Source: Planctomycetota bacterium (GTDB lineage Bacteria > Planctomycetota > Planctomycetia > Gemmatales > Gemmataceae). From it: DNA of 64,000 bases. Where the stretch lies: the NCBI GenBank assembly GCA_016872605.1, contig VGZI01000005.1:1-64000 (forward strand), read 5' to 3'. A model generated the notes under the pieces. The model was not told the origin of the DNA and searched no databases. It saw nothing but the letters and a program-made list of their open reading frames with translations. Positions 27,027-35,706 of this stretch are shown here, one piece after another. The translations under genes were made by a program, and so were the position numbers. Each line of letters begins with the position of its first letter. Within the stretch, counting starts at the first letter, position 1.

Positions 27027-29474
27027 ATGGCGCGATTGGCTGCCTTGCTCCTTGTCGTGATCGGCGCCGGCGTTGCGTCGGCCCAGGCACGTCCCGAACC
27101 GTTGGTGCATGACGTCAAAGCCCGAATCGCCAAAGGCGTCGCGTATCTCGTCGCGCAGCAGAAACGCGACGGGAGCTGGGAGAACACCGTCGATGAGGAC
27201 AAATCCGATTACTACGGCGGCTCGACGGCTCTTTGCGTGCTGGCCCTTCTCAATTGCGACGGCGTGCTCGACGATCCGATACGCGACAAGGAACGCCAAG
27301 ACGCGATCGTCGCGGGATTGAAGAATCTACGCAATGTTCAATCGCCAAAAGTCTACGTGCGAGCGCTGCAAACGATGGCCTTTGCCGAGGCACGCAGCGA
27401 TTTCAAGCTCATCAAGGAAAACGTTGATTGGATCATCCAAGCCCGAGTCTTCAGGGACGGCAAATTCATCGGCTGGGACTATCACACGGCACGCGCAGGC
27501 TATCATGTCACCGACGCCTCCAACTCCCAGTATGCCATGCTCGCCCTGTGGCATGCCCGCCAAGCAGGCATCGAAATACCGCGCGACGTTTGGCAGAGCA
27601 TCCACGACCTCTATCGGCGGACACAGGACCCGAAGCAGGGATTCTGGATCTACTCCCCCTACTACACTGACAACGAGCTCAAACGCCCGTCCGTCACCAT
27701 GACCATCGCCGGGCTGTGCGGTCTCTACATCGCCGGCGCCGAACTCAACGGCGGCCGCGAACAATGGCAAAAGAACGGACGTTTCGCGAACTGCGGCGAT
27801 TATCCGGACAGCGAGAATACCGCGAAAGCACTCGCCTGGATCAGCAAGAACTTCAGCTTCGATCTGCCGAGCCGAACCTATTACCACCTCTACGGCTTGG
27901 AGCGGGCGGGCCGGCTTTCGGGGATGCGATTCTTCGGCGAGCACGACTGGTATCGCGAAGGCTGCGAATACCTCGTGAAGCGCCAGGAGCCGAACGGTGC
28001 ATGGAAAACGCATGGCGGCTGGGATCGCTGGCCGCACGTCAACACCAGCTTCGCCCTGCTGTTCCTCTCCAAGGGCCGCACGCCGGTGGTCATAAGCAAG
28101 CTCGTGCACGGCAATTGGCCGCGCCGCGAGGACGATCAAGATTGGAACAACGATCGCAATGACCTGCGCCATCTCACCGAATTTATCTCGCGCGAAGGCA
28201 TTTTCGACCCGAAGCCCAGGGGTGAACGCAGCGAGCCCCTGGGATTGAAGAAACCGGTCGGCTGGCAAACCTACGACATCATGCGTGCTCTCTACGCCCG
28301 TAATGGCGACCGCTACACGAAGGAAGAGGAAACCGCCACCGTCGCCGACATGAGGCAATCGCCGATCCTCTACATCACCGGGCACAACGCGCCGCTCAAT
28401 CGTATTCAAGGAACCGAGACGGCGCTGATCCAACGCTACGTCGAGAACGGCGGGTTCGTTTTCGCCGAGGCGTGCTGCGGCGATCCCGATTTCGACAAGG
28501 GCTTCAAGCAGTGGGTCGCCAACACCTGGCCCGATCACAAGCTCGAGTATCTCAAGCCGGAGCATCCGGTCTGGAGTTCGGAATACGTGATCCCCCCGGG
28601 GGATCCGTACAAATTGATGGGCCTGGACGTCGGCTGCCGAACCGTATTGATCTACAGCCCGCAGGATGCGTCGTGCCACTGGGAGTCGAACAACTTCAAG
28701 GATGGCCGTGGACAACTCGCGTTTCGGCTTGGCGCGAACGTGGTGGCGCTGGCGACGGGAAAGTCGCCTCCGCTGCCGCGGTTGACGCCGTTCGATGTGG
28801 CGAGTGATCGTCCGCCGATGAAGGACCCGGAAACGAACGGGTTTTTCCAGGTAGGCCAAATCCGCCATTCGGACAACTGGCAGCCGGCGCCCAAGGCGAT
28901 GATCCACTTGATGGAGCACGTCCACAAGGCGACCGGCCTCGATGTGCTGGTGCGGCCGCGCGAGATTCGCCTGACCGAACCGATCAGTGTGCGCGAGTCG
29001 AAGTTTCTCTACATGCACGGTCGCGGCCCGTTTCGCGTCGACGCCAAGAATCTAGACGCGTTGCGATTCACGCTGGAGAATGGCGGTCTGCTCTTCGCCG
29101 ATGCGTGCTGCGGCGATCCGGAGTTCGATCAGGCATTTCGCCAGTTCGTCGAGCTGCTGTTTCCCAAAGAAAAGCTGACTCGTCTTGCGACTGACGAGAA
29201 GGACCGCGACCGGCTCTTCAGCGCCGCCCTGAATCGTGGCGAAACGATCACGGCGGCCAACATCAAGTGCCGGACGACAAGGAATGCCGCGCCGGTCGCC
29301 ATGGAACCGTTCCTGGAAGGGATCAAGATCGATGGCCGATGGGTCGTACTCTACAGCAAGTACGACATCGGCTGCGCCCTGGAAGGCGGTGCGTCGGCCG
29401 TGTGCGTCGGCTACGACCGCGACAGCGCTCTGCGTATCGCCACTGCGGCGGTGCGTTACAACACACGGCCGTAG
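27027..29474 (+). CDS. Secreted prenyltransferase/squalene-oxidase-repeat protein with two DUF4159 domains
   Basis: The 815-residue protein has a signal peptide (LAALLLVVIGAGVASAQA). An alpha/alpha toroid-like repeat region (KGVAYLVAQQKRDGSWEN ... STALCVLALL ... PNGAWKTHGGWDRWPHVNTSFALLFL) reaches about residue 380. Two DUF4159 domains follow, around 445-600 (GGFVFAEACCGDPDFDKGF) and 645-815 (GGLLFADACCGDPEFDQAF). A palindrome inserted in frame encodes PRGERSEPLG at residues 397-406, between the two parts. It starts 10 bases after the nuclease-like gene, with GAGGG in that gene's end. Function is unknown. Confidence 0.85.
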   Translation: MARLAALLLVVIGAGVASAQARPEPLVHDVKARIAKGVAYLVAQQKRDGSWENTVDEDKSDYYGGSTALCVLALLNCDGVLDDPIRDKERQDAIVAGLKNLRNVQSPKVYVRALQTMAFAEARSDFKLIKENVDWIIQARVFRDGKFIGWDYHTARAGYHVTDASNSQYAMLALWHARQAGIEIPRDVWQSIHDLYRRTQDPKQGFWIYSPYYTDNELKRPSVTMTIAGLCGLYIAGAELNGGREQWQKNGRFANCGDYPDSENTAKALAWISKNFSFDLPSRTYYHLYGLERAGRLSGMRFFGEHDWYREGCEYLVKRQEPNGAWKTHGGWDRWPHVNTSFALLFLSKGRTPVVISKLVHGNWPRREDDQDWNNDRNDLRHLTEFISREGIFDPKPRGERSEPLGLKKPVGWQTYDIMRALYARNGDRYTKEEETATVADMRQSPILYITGHNAPLNRIQGTETALIQRYVENGGFVFAEACCGDPDFDKGFKQWVANTWPDHKLEYLKPEHPVWSSEYVIPPGDPYKLMGLDVGCRTVLIYSPQDASCHWESNNFKDGRGQLAFRLGANVVALATGKSPPLPRLTPFDVASDRPPMKDPETNGFFQVGQIRHSDNWQPAPKAMIHLMEHVHKATGLDVLVRPREIRLTEPISVRESKFLYMHGRGPFRVDAKNLDALRFTLENGGLLFADACCGDPEFDQAFRQFVELLFPKEKLTRLATDEKDRDRLFSAALNRGETITAANIKCRTTRNAAPVAMEPFLEGIKIDGRWVVLYSKYDIGCALEGGASAVCVGYDRDSALRIATAAVRYNTRP
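28215..28243. repeat. In-frame palindrome inside the prenyltransferase/DUF4159 gene
   Basis: CCCAGGGG and CCCCTGGG arms close a 29-base palindrome that is read as PRGERSEPLG without breaking the frame. It lies at the linker between the toroid-like domain and the first DUF4159 domain. Confidence 0.65.
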
Positions 29475-29479
29475 CCCGC

Positions 29480-29538
29480 TTGGCCGTTCGCCTTTGGCGA
29501 GCACCCATGGCCTCGCTCGCCGAAGGCGAGCGGCCAAG
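29480..29538. repeat. GCTCGCC-type palindrome, copy 1
   Basis: Arms 29480-29502 and 29516-29538 pair as TTGGCCGTTCGCC...GGCGAGCGGCCAA, each arm itself containing the small palindrome CGCCTTTGGCG. It starts six bases after a stop codon. A related copy is at 35639-35691. Confidence 0.7.
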
Positions 29539-29552
29539 AAACGGTTTTATAG

Positions 29553-29655
29553 AACCCCTCTCCCACTGGGAGAGGGGCAGGGGTGAGGGTGGATGATCAA
29601 GCATTTTTGCGAGCTCAACCCTCACCCCCAACCCCTCTCCCAGAGGGAGAGGGGA
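29553..29655. repeat. CCCCTCTCCC/CCCTCACCCC element, inverted pair
   Basis: Two copies of the element face each other (29553-29590 and 29617-29655). Related sequence is found in frame inside trpC (41185-41229) and inside the two-haem gene (50380-50424). Confidence 0.8.
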
Positions 29656-29828
29656 GTCGTAAACGGGCCGGGTATCACGTCACAACCGTCACGCACGGCG
29701 CACCCGGCAAATCGGTTGTAAATTCCTGTTCCTTTGTTGTTGCACACGCATTCATTGGTGCGTTATAATTTTTCCAAAGGCCCTGCGCGCGTGATCGTCG
29801 CTCCGCCAGGGACCGGAGGTTGGCTCAC

Positions 29829-30758
29829 ATGGCAAACAATCCCGTCGAAGCGCTGCGCAAACAAGCGCAGGACGCCATGTCGCGCGGACAGTACCAGGAA
29901 GCACGTCAGCTCTACCTGCAACTCCTCGGCCTGCAGCCCGACAATCCGGATGTGCACTACGGCCTGGCAACCGTATTCTTCCTGGTCGGCGACGCCGAGA
30001 GTGCCGCGCATCACTTCAAGCAGGTCATTCGCCTGGACCCGCTGCGGGCAGCCGCCTACGTCAACCTCGGCGCGGTTCAGAATCGACTCGAACAGCATGA
30101 CGAAGCCCTGGCAACATTGCGCAAGGCCATCCAACTCGATCCGAACCGGGCTGAAGGCTACTACAACATGGGCCTCGTCTACAAGCAACTCGGGCAACTC
30201 GATATGGCCGTCAATGCCTACCGAGAAGCGATTCGTATCAACCCGCGCATGTACGACGCGCATTACAACCTGGGCAACATTTTTCTCGAACGAGAACAGT
30301 ATCATCAGGCGATCGCGCATTATAAGCAAGCGCTCGAAATTCGCCCGGACTGGCCCAAGGGCAAAGCTGCGTTGGACAGCGCGCTCGCCCATCAGCAGGA
30401 AGTGAAACATGGCAGCGGTGTAAGTCCCGCGCCCGCGCCGGCGTCAGAAGCCAAACTCGATCCCGATCGCTTGCTCGATCCCAACTTCCACGCCCAATTG
30501 CTGCGTGACCTTCACGAGATCGTCATCGAGGCCGACAATGAGACACAGGCGATGCTGGAGTTCCTGCAAAAGGAAGTCGAAGAAGCCATTCGGAATCTCT
30601 CGATCTGCATTCTGACTCCGAAAGACCCCAAGTACAACCTCGACGACTCCATCGCCCGCTTCGACGAGGTGGTGGTCAAGTTGAAGCACTTCCAAGAAAC
30701 TTTGCAAAAGAAGATGCTGCGTTCCAAGCTTCTGGGCGAACAGATCGCGCGAATCTAG
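29829..30758 (+). CDS. TPR-repeat protein
   Basis: The 309-residue soluble protein has five or so tetratricopeptide repeats over residues 1-180. Examples are NPDVHYGLATVFFLVGDAES, AAAYVNLGAVQNRLEQHDEA, AEGYYNMGLVYKQLGQLDMA and YDAHYNLGNIFLEREQYHQA. A proline-rich linker and a helical C-terminal region without TPR character follow. ATG 29829 has GGAGG eight bases upstream. It probably serves as a protein-interaction scaffold; partner unknown. Confidence 0.88.
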   Translation: MANNPVEALRKQAQDAMSRGQYQEARQLYLQLLGLQPDNPDVHYGLATVFFLVGDAESAAHHFKQVIRLDPLRAAAYVNLGAVQNRLEQHDEALATLRKAIQLDPNRAEGYYNMGLVYKQLGQLDMAVNAYREAIRINPRMYDAHYNLGNIFLEREQYHQAIAHYKQALEIRPDWPKGKAALDSALAHQQEVKHGSGVSPAPAPASEAKLDPDRLLDPNFHAQLLRDLHEIVIEADNETQAMLEFLQKEVEEAIRNLSICILTPKDPKYNLDDSIARFDEVVVKLKHFQETLQKKMLRSKLLGEQIARI

Positions 30759-31075
30759 ATCTGCTTTTTTTCATGGCCGCAGAGTAGCTTCCTCAGCTCA
30801 GCCGCAAACGCACGAGGAACTCGTGCAGGGCCTCCTTGCCGCGCGGGCCGTTAGGCAAATTGCTGGCCTGATACGACGCCTCCCGCAGGCGTGTGATGTC
30901 TACGATACAGCAGCCACGAATATCGCGACGATTCTTCCAGGAATCGGCTTGGCGCGTCACCATCGGCAAAACCCATCTTTCCGTCAAGCTCTACCCATCT
31001 TTTTGCCGAAATAACAAGATACATGAAGTATTCCGCCACGCAGGGGGCGACGCCTGAACTGAGAGAGCACGGAGC
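30759..31075. other. Intergenic region, one doubtful small frame
   Basis: Nothing convincing was found in these 317 bases. A 64-codon frame on the minus strand (30793-30987) starts with TTG, has no ribosome-binding site and matches no known family. The promoter of the gene at 31076 should lie here. Confidence 0.35.
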
Positions 31076-31927
31076 ATGAAATATTACCGATGGATCGGGT
31101 TGGTCTTGGCATTGGGAGTGGTTTGTCCGAATGCACTCGCCCAACTTGCGTCGACGACACCCATCTTCCCGGCCCCTTCGCCGCTCTCGCCCGAGGGCAC
31201 CCAGATTCGACCCACCGAGCCCATGAAGGTCGAGCCCGGCAGTCTGTCGCCGTGGATCGTCTATCGGCGTGAATGCTGCGAGGGAGGCACTGGCTTTGTG
31301 GCGCCGATTTACACGGAAATCTACGTCAGTTCCGGCCCCACATTTCCGGTCGGCGGGATGACCCTGAGCCGCGAACTGCAAACCGGCTGGTCGTTCATGG
31401 TCGGCGCGCGAGCGCTTTTCTTCAACGAGCCGCACGATCGCGCCTGGCTCGTTGATCTTCACTTCATGCGCACTCACGAGAGCGGCGGCAAGCAAGACAC
31501 GCAGTTTCCGGTTGTGTTCTTTCAAAACGGCCGACGGTCGGATCAGCCCGATCTTCAGGGCAATCCCGGGCGGACCACCTTCTCGATCCAGGATTCCGGA
31601 CGCTCCATGGTCGGCCTCGGTCTGGGTCGCGTGTGGTATCCCTGGCGGCCGGCGAACGACGAAGACGGTTGCCGCTGGCGCATCGGTGTCGACGCCGGCG
31701 GACGCTATGGAGCGCATCGCATCAACTTCAACGAATTCGGCCACGTGACCGATGCCATCGGATCGGTTTACGCGGGCGTCCAAACGATGGTTGAAATCCC
31801 CTGGCGTACCTGCCTTTTCCAAACCGGCGTGCGCTTCGAATGGGCCTACACGTGGAGCGACATCCTCCAGCGCACCAGCGACGTGCAGGACCTGAGCGTT
31901 ATGCTGACGATTGGGTTGCGGTACTAA
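31076..31927 (+). CDS. Secreted outer-membrane barrel-like protein
   Basis: The 283-residue protein has a signal peptide (WIGLVLALGVVCPNALAQ) and a proline-rich stretch. Alternating beta-strand segments follow (TEIYVSSGPTF, QTGWSFMVGARALFF, WLVDLHFMRTHE, SMVGLGLGRVWYP, TGVRFEWAYTWSDIL, LSVMLTIGLRY), ending on an aromatic residue as outer-membrane barrels do. Function is unknown. Convergent with the next gene, with a palindrome between. Confidence 0.65.
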   Translation: MKYYRWIGLVLALGVVCPNALAQLASTTPIFPAPSPLSPEGTQIRPTEPMKVEPGSLSPWIVYRRECCEGGTGFVAPIYTEIYVSSGPTFPVGGMTLSRELQTGWSFMVGARALFFNEPHDRAWLVDLHFMRTHESGGKQDTQFPVVFFQNGRRSDQPDLQGNPGRTTFSIQDSGRSMVGLGLGRVWYPWRPANDEDGCRWRIGVDAGGRYGAHRINFNEFGHVTDAIGSVYAGVQTMVEIPWRTCLFQTGVRFEWAYTWSDILQRTSDVQDLSVMLTIGLRY

Positions 31928-31933
31928 TCCTAA

Positions 31934-31988
31934 GAGGCGCGTACGAAGTAAGCGGCGGGTCGGATGCCGCTTACTTCGTGCGCGCCTC
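31934..31988. terminator. Palindrome between convergent genes (CGAAGTAAGCGGC family)
   Basis: Arms 31934-31956 and 31966-31988 (GAGGCGCGTACGAAGTAAG and complement, with one or two mismatches) form a strong hairpin seven bases after the upstream stop. The core CGAAGTAAGCGGC recurs at 37506-37547 in an equivalent convergent position, so it likely ends transcription from both sides. Confidence 0.7.
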
Positions 31989-32018
31989 TTTGCGCGCGCA
32001 GCGCTTGGACGTATCAAC

Positions 32019-33419
32019 TCACGCCACGATTTCATCAATCACATGCCCGTGCACATCGGTCAGCCGGCGGTCGATGCCATTGTGGCGGAAGATTAGGCGT
32101 GTGTGGTCGATGCCCAAAAGGTGCAGGATCGTGGCGTGGACGTCGTAACAGTAAGTCGAATGCTCGGCAGCGCGGAAGGACCATTCGTCGCTTGAGCCGT
32201 AGGTGACGCCGCCTTTGACGCCGCCGCCAGCCAGCCAGGTCGTGAAGGTGAACGGGTTGTGATCGCGGCCCAAGCTCCCCTGACTGCACGGCATCCGGCC
32301 GAACTCGGTCGTCCACATCACGATCGTGTCGTCGAGCAAGCCGCGGCGCTTCAAATCCTGAAGGAGCGCGGCGGTCGGGCGGTCCATGCTCGTGCCCATG
32401 TCGTAGTGATCGCGTTCGAGATGTTCGTGCGAATCCCAATTGCGGCGGGGGAAGCCGTTGTCGGCGCCGGACCAGACTTGCACGAAGCGGACGCCGCGCT
32501 CTAATAGACGACGCGCGATCAGGCAATGGCGGCCGAACTCGGCGGTGATCGGCTGATCGAGCCCGTAAAGCCGCTGCGTCTCGCGCGTTTCGCCCGAGAT
32601 GTCGAGCACTTCAGGTGCGCTGAGTTGCAAGCGGGCGGCAAGCTCGTAGGTCTGAATCCGGCCCTCAAGCCGCGTGTCGCCGGGACGCGTCTCGGCGTGG
32701 CGACGGTTCATCTCTTGCAGCAGACGCAGGCCGTCCCGTTCGCTATCGGGGGTGATGTAGGTGTTCGGGCCGGGGAAAAGATCGAAGATCGGATTGCGGT
32801 CGCTCGGGCGTATCGTCGTACCCTGGTTGCTGGCGGGGAGGAAAGCGCTCGACCAGTTGGCGGGGCCGTTCGGAGCGTAGCCTCGCGAATCGGGGATGAC
32901 GACGAACGCGGGGAGGTTGTCGGTCATCGAGCCGAGGCCATAGGTGATCCAGGCGCCCATCGAGGGGAAGCCCGGCAGTACGAAGCCGGTGTTTTGCATG
33001 AAGGTGGCCGGCCCATGCACGTTGGAGCGTGACACCATCGACGGGATGAAGGCGATGTCATCGACGCAGGAAGCGATGTGAGGCAGGAGATCGCTGATCC
33101 ACTTGCCACACTGGCCGTGCTGCCGCCAGCGCCACGGCGATTGCATGACGTGGCCAGGGTTGGACTGAAACAGTTCGACGCGTCCGCCCGGATCGAACGC
33201 CTGCCCGTTGCGCCGAATGAGGGCCGGCTTGTAATCGAACGTGTCGCATTGGCTCGCGGCTCCGGACATGAAGAGTTGGACGACGCGCTTGGCCGGCGCG
33301 TTAGCCCGACGCGCAAGCGAGGGAGTGTGTGCGAGGAGCCCGTCATCGCCCAGCAGCGCCGCGAGCGCAATGCCGCCCAGGCCGCCGCCGTACTGCCAGA
33401 GGAAATCGCGACGATTCAT
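32019..33419 (-). CDS. DUF1501 secreted protein
   Basis: The 466-residue protein starts with a Tat-like signal (MNRRDFLWQYGGGLGGIALAALLG), then typical DUF1501 segments: QLFMSGAASQCDTFDYKP, DDIAFIPSMVSRSNVHGP, ARRLLERGVRFVQVWSG, TIVMWTTEFGRMP and GRDHNPFTFTTWLAGGGVKGG. DUF1501 is related to the alkaline-phosphatase/sulfatase fold. In planctomycetes it is usually paired with a DUF1549/DUF1553 cytochrome-like gene, which is absent here. Start 33419 begins at the signal motif. Confidence 0.92.
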   Translation of the reverse strand: MNRRDFLWQYGGGLGGIALAALLGDDGLLAHTPSLARRANAPAKRVVQLFMSGAASQCDTFDYKPALIRRNGQAFDPGGRVELFQSNPGHVMQSPWRWRQHGQCGKWISDLLPHIASCVDDIAFIPSMVSRSNVHGPATFMQNTGFVLPGFPSMGAWITYGLGSMTDNLPAFVVIPDSRGYAPNGPANWSSAFLPASNQGTTIRPSDRNPIFDLFPGPNTYITPDSERDGLRLLQEMNRRHAETRPGDTRLEGRIQTYELAARLQLSAPEVLDISGETRETQRLYGLDQPITAEFGRHCLIARRLLERGVRFVQVWSGADNGFPRRNWDSHEHLERDHYDMGTSMDRPTAALLQDLKRRGLLDDTIVMWTTEFGRMPCSQGSLGRDHNPFTFTTWLAGGGVKGGVTYGSSDEWSFRAAEHSTYCYDVHATILHLLGIDHTRLIFRHNGIDRRLTDVHGHVIDEIVA

Positions 33420-33668
33420 TCGAGTGATCTCGCAAGCCGCCGATACTCTGTACTCTGTACTCGGTACAGTGTCGTCCCGGCTCATCATATCGCGAATCGG
33501 AACGAAAATCCGCCGACCGACGCCAATTGGTGATTGCACTTCTCGCCATCGCCGTCTACACTCAACCTCGCCCCCCAAAAGACACCGGTCGCTTACGCTT
33601 CCGGCTCTGATGCCGGTCGCTTACGCTCCCGGCCTCGCCATCACCACACTTTTTTGAAGGAGCCACTC

Positions 33669-34373
33669 ATGCGTCTCGCACTCGTTCCGCTCGCCATCCT
33701 CGCCGTCGCCTTGACCACCCGCGCCGGCGACGACTTCAAGCCGGAGCCCGGCTACGTGAGCCTGTTCAATGGCAAGGACCTTGCCGGCTGGAAGTACGGC
33801 AAGGAAACCGACCTCGCCGGCAAAACCGAAACCGCCGACAAACGCTTCCGCGTCGCCGACGGCATCATCGTCGCCGAGGAAGGCAAAGGCATCAAGGATC
33901 TCTATACCGTCAAGGCATTCAACACCGAATTCAACCTGAAGCTGGAATTCCGCGCCGCCCTCAAGGCCGACAGCGGCGTCTATATCCGTGGCCCACAACT
34001 CCAGGTCCGCGACTTCATCCGCCGCGGCGAGATGAAAGGCAAACTCACGAAATTCAAAAACGATGGCTGGAACGAACTCGACATCACCGTGAAGAACGGC
34101 GTCGTCACCACCACCGTCAACGGCAAGGCCCTCACCGAGAAGGATTCCCTGGCCCTGAGCGTCGAGAATGGCAAACCGATCGCGATGCTCAATGGCAAGT
34201 CGGTCGACATCAACAAGATCGAGTGCAGCGTCGGCGCCGTCGCTCGCTGCCTGTGCAACGGCGAACTCATGGAGAACATGAAGATCCCACAAAAGAGCGG
34301 CCAAGGCATCGGCCTGCAAGCCGAGACCGGCAAGTTTGAGTTTCGCCGCATCCGCGTCAAAGAAATGCCGTGA
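33669..34373 (+). CDS. DUF1080 (3-keto-disaccharide hydrolase domain) secreted protein
   Basis: The 234-residue protein has a signal peptide (LALVPLAILAVALTTRAG) and the DUF1080 fold, a concanavalin-like jelly roll. It begins with YVSLFNGKDLAGWKYG, followed by FNLKLEFRAALKADSGVYIRG and ending with GIGLQAETGKFEFRRIRVKEM. The ATG at 33669 has AAGGAG upstream; the frame before it runs through GCTTACGCTTCCGGC repeats. It likely acts on or binds sugars outside the cytoplasm. Confidence 0.9.
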   Translation: MRLALVPLAILAVALTTRAGDDFKPEPGYVSLFNGKDLAGWKYGKETDLAGKTETADKRFRVADGIIVAEEGKGIKDLYTVKAFNTEFNLKLEFRAALKADSGVYIRGPQLQVRDFIRRGEMKGKLTKFKNDGWNELDITVKNGVVTTTVNGKALTEKDSLALSVENGKPIAMLNGKSVDINKIECSVGAVARCLCNGELMENMKIPQKSGQGIGLQAETGKFEFRRIRVKEMP

Positions 34374-34515
34374 CGTTCACCACAATCGCATGCCCACGAA
34401 GCCGAATTGTGAGCGGCGCGAACCATCCGAATCACACGGTTGCCTGACCGCCGATGTCGTCGCGCCGCGACGGGTCGATTGACTGTGCAGGCTCGACGCA
34501 GCCTGTGCATAAAAA

Positions 34516-34541
34516 AACCCGCAGTCTCACGACTGCGGGTT
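34516..34541 (-). terminator. Terminator of the thioredoxin-like gene
   Basis: An 11-bp perfect stem (AACCCGCAGTC/GACTGCGGGTT) with a 4-base loop is followed on the minus strand by seven T (34511-34517). It lies between the convergent DUF1080 and thioredoxin-like genes. Confidence 0.85.
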
Positions 34542-34561
34542 CAGGAGGTGGGCAGGCGTTT

Positions 34562-35533
34562 TCATTTGCCGCGTGGGCCGCGATTGTTCCAGGGGAACGG
34601 ATCGACGACTTCGACAGGGAGCGTCGAAATGCGCTCGCCGAGGATGCCTTCGAAGACGGAGGCATAGACGCGATCGATCTTGGCCATCGAATGGGCGGCC
34701 ATCAGCGTGTGGACCTGGCCTTGCGTGGAGAGCACCCAGCGACGGCCAGCTTTGTCGGCGGCAGCCTTGGCGAACGGAGCACCCTTGTTCTGTGCTTGCG
34801 TCGCTTCGAGCTGGGCGCGGAACGTCACGTCCGGCCCGTCGATCGGCGCGGGACGGAGCACCGGAGCGAGCGGCTGGCCGGTTGGGTCGCGATACTGAAT
34901 CGCGTCGTTGGGGTTCTGCGGTTCGGGCGGATCGAACGTGATCGGTTCGACCGTCAGGCCGTGGTCACGGCGTAATTTCTCGGCGTGGGCGGTCCGCATG
35001 GCGATCTTGAACTTGCCGCCGTCGCCTTTGCTGTCGGCGATGGCTTTTTTGGTGGTCTCGATGATCCACTGGGCTTCGGCCATGAATTGTTGAGCGTTCA
35101 CGGGCCCAGCCACGGCGTGGAGCACCCGGCCGTCGGGAGCGCAGAAGTAGCAAGCGACGTTGCCGCCTTGTTTTTGCTTGCCAACGATGCGGAAGGTGCC
35201 GACGCGTTGGAAAGCGGAGACGAAATACTTGTCGACGTATTCGCCGACCTTCTTGTCCGCCAGAGCGTTCACACGGAGCGCTTCAGCGTTGTTTCAGGTA
35301 TAGTCCGGTTCTTCGAAGTAGCCGGAAATGTGGATGGCCAGGACGAGCTTTTGCTCTTTGGCAGCCTTGGCGGCCGCGTCCTTGACGCTCTTTTCAAAGT
35401 GAACGTTCGTTCCATGATCGCCGCAGGTTTCGGGAACTAACCCCGGCTTCTTCAATCCGCCTGTCCAGCCCGGCGAGGCGGCCAGCGCCAACGCCAACAG
35501 GCCGAGGACGGCACCACGCAAATACGATCGCAC
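34562..35533 (-). CDS. Secreted thioredoxin-like protein with in-frame TGA (selenocysteine candidate)
   Basis: The frame is continuous from the GTG at 35533, which has AAAGGAGG six bases upstream, to 34562, except for one TGA at 35294-35296 (codon 80). The N-terminus has a signal peptide (LRGAVLGLLALALAASPGW). Residues 50-170 look thioredoxin-like: KEQKLVLAIHISGYFEEPDYT, then TGA, then NNAEALRV ... VGEYVDKYFVSAFQRVGTFRI. Protein-like sequence continues unchanged on both sides of the TGA in the same frame. Either selenocysteine is inserted, or this is a point nonsense mutation or sequence error. A stem-loop just after the TGA is described separately. The C-terminal half is of unknown type. Confidence 0.72.
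35259..35287 (-). promoter_or_regulatory. Possible SECIS-like hairpin after the in-frame TGA
   Basis: Six bases after the TGA, GCTGAAGCG can pair with CGCTCTGGC (eight of nine positions counting two G-U pairs) around an 11-base loop. Position and size are close to bacterial SECIS elements, but the loop lacks a G in its first two positions, which those elements normally have. Confidence 0.3.
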
Positions 35534-35638
35534 GTTTGACCTCCTTTGCAATTCTCTGATTGAGATCATCGTCAACAAATAAGACGAGCGAGAGTCGCTT
35601 TTCGATTGACGCTTGCCAAAATAACTTTGGTGTTTAGC

Positions 35639-35691
35639 CGCTCGCCTTTGGCGAGCGCGAACATCGCGCTCGCCAAAAGCGAGCGGGTAAA
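35639..35691. repeat. GCTCGCC-type palindrome, copy 2
   Basis: CCGCTCGCCTTTGGCGAGCG and its imperfect complement CGCTCGCCAAAAGCGAGCGG face each other just upstream of the SUMF1-TolB gene. The copy at 29480-29538 shares the core. It lies in a divergent promoter region, so it is unlikely to be a terminator. Confidence 0.75.
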
Positions 35692-35706
35692 CAAGAGGAA
35701 CGAATA

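Larger units (their letters stand above)
29475..29828. other. Repeat-filled intergenic region
   Basis: The gap carries one GCTCGCCTTTGGCGAGC-type palindrome (29480-29538) and two inverted copies of the CCCTCACCCC/CCCCTCTCCC element (29553-29590 and 29617-29655). The first may terminate the upstream gene. The promoter of the TPR gene probably lies in the AT-richer part at 29700-29790. Confidence 0.55.

Noticed and set aside
30793-30987. 64-codon minus-strand frame before the barrel-like gene
   Set aside because: TTG start without Shine-Dalgarno, no family resemblance; could be real but the sequence gives no support.
35259-35287. Treating the post-TGA stem-loop as proof of selenocysteine
   Set aside because: The stem has a mismatch and two wobble pairs and the loop lacks the expected early G; it is kept only as weak support for the selenocysteine idea.
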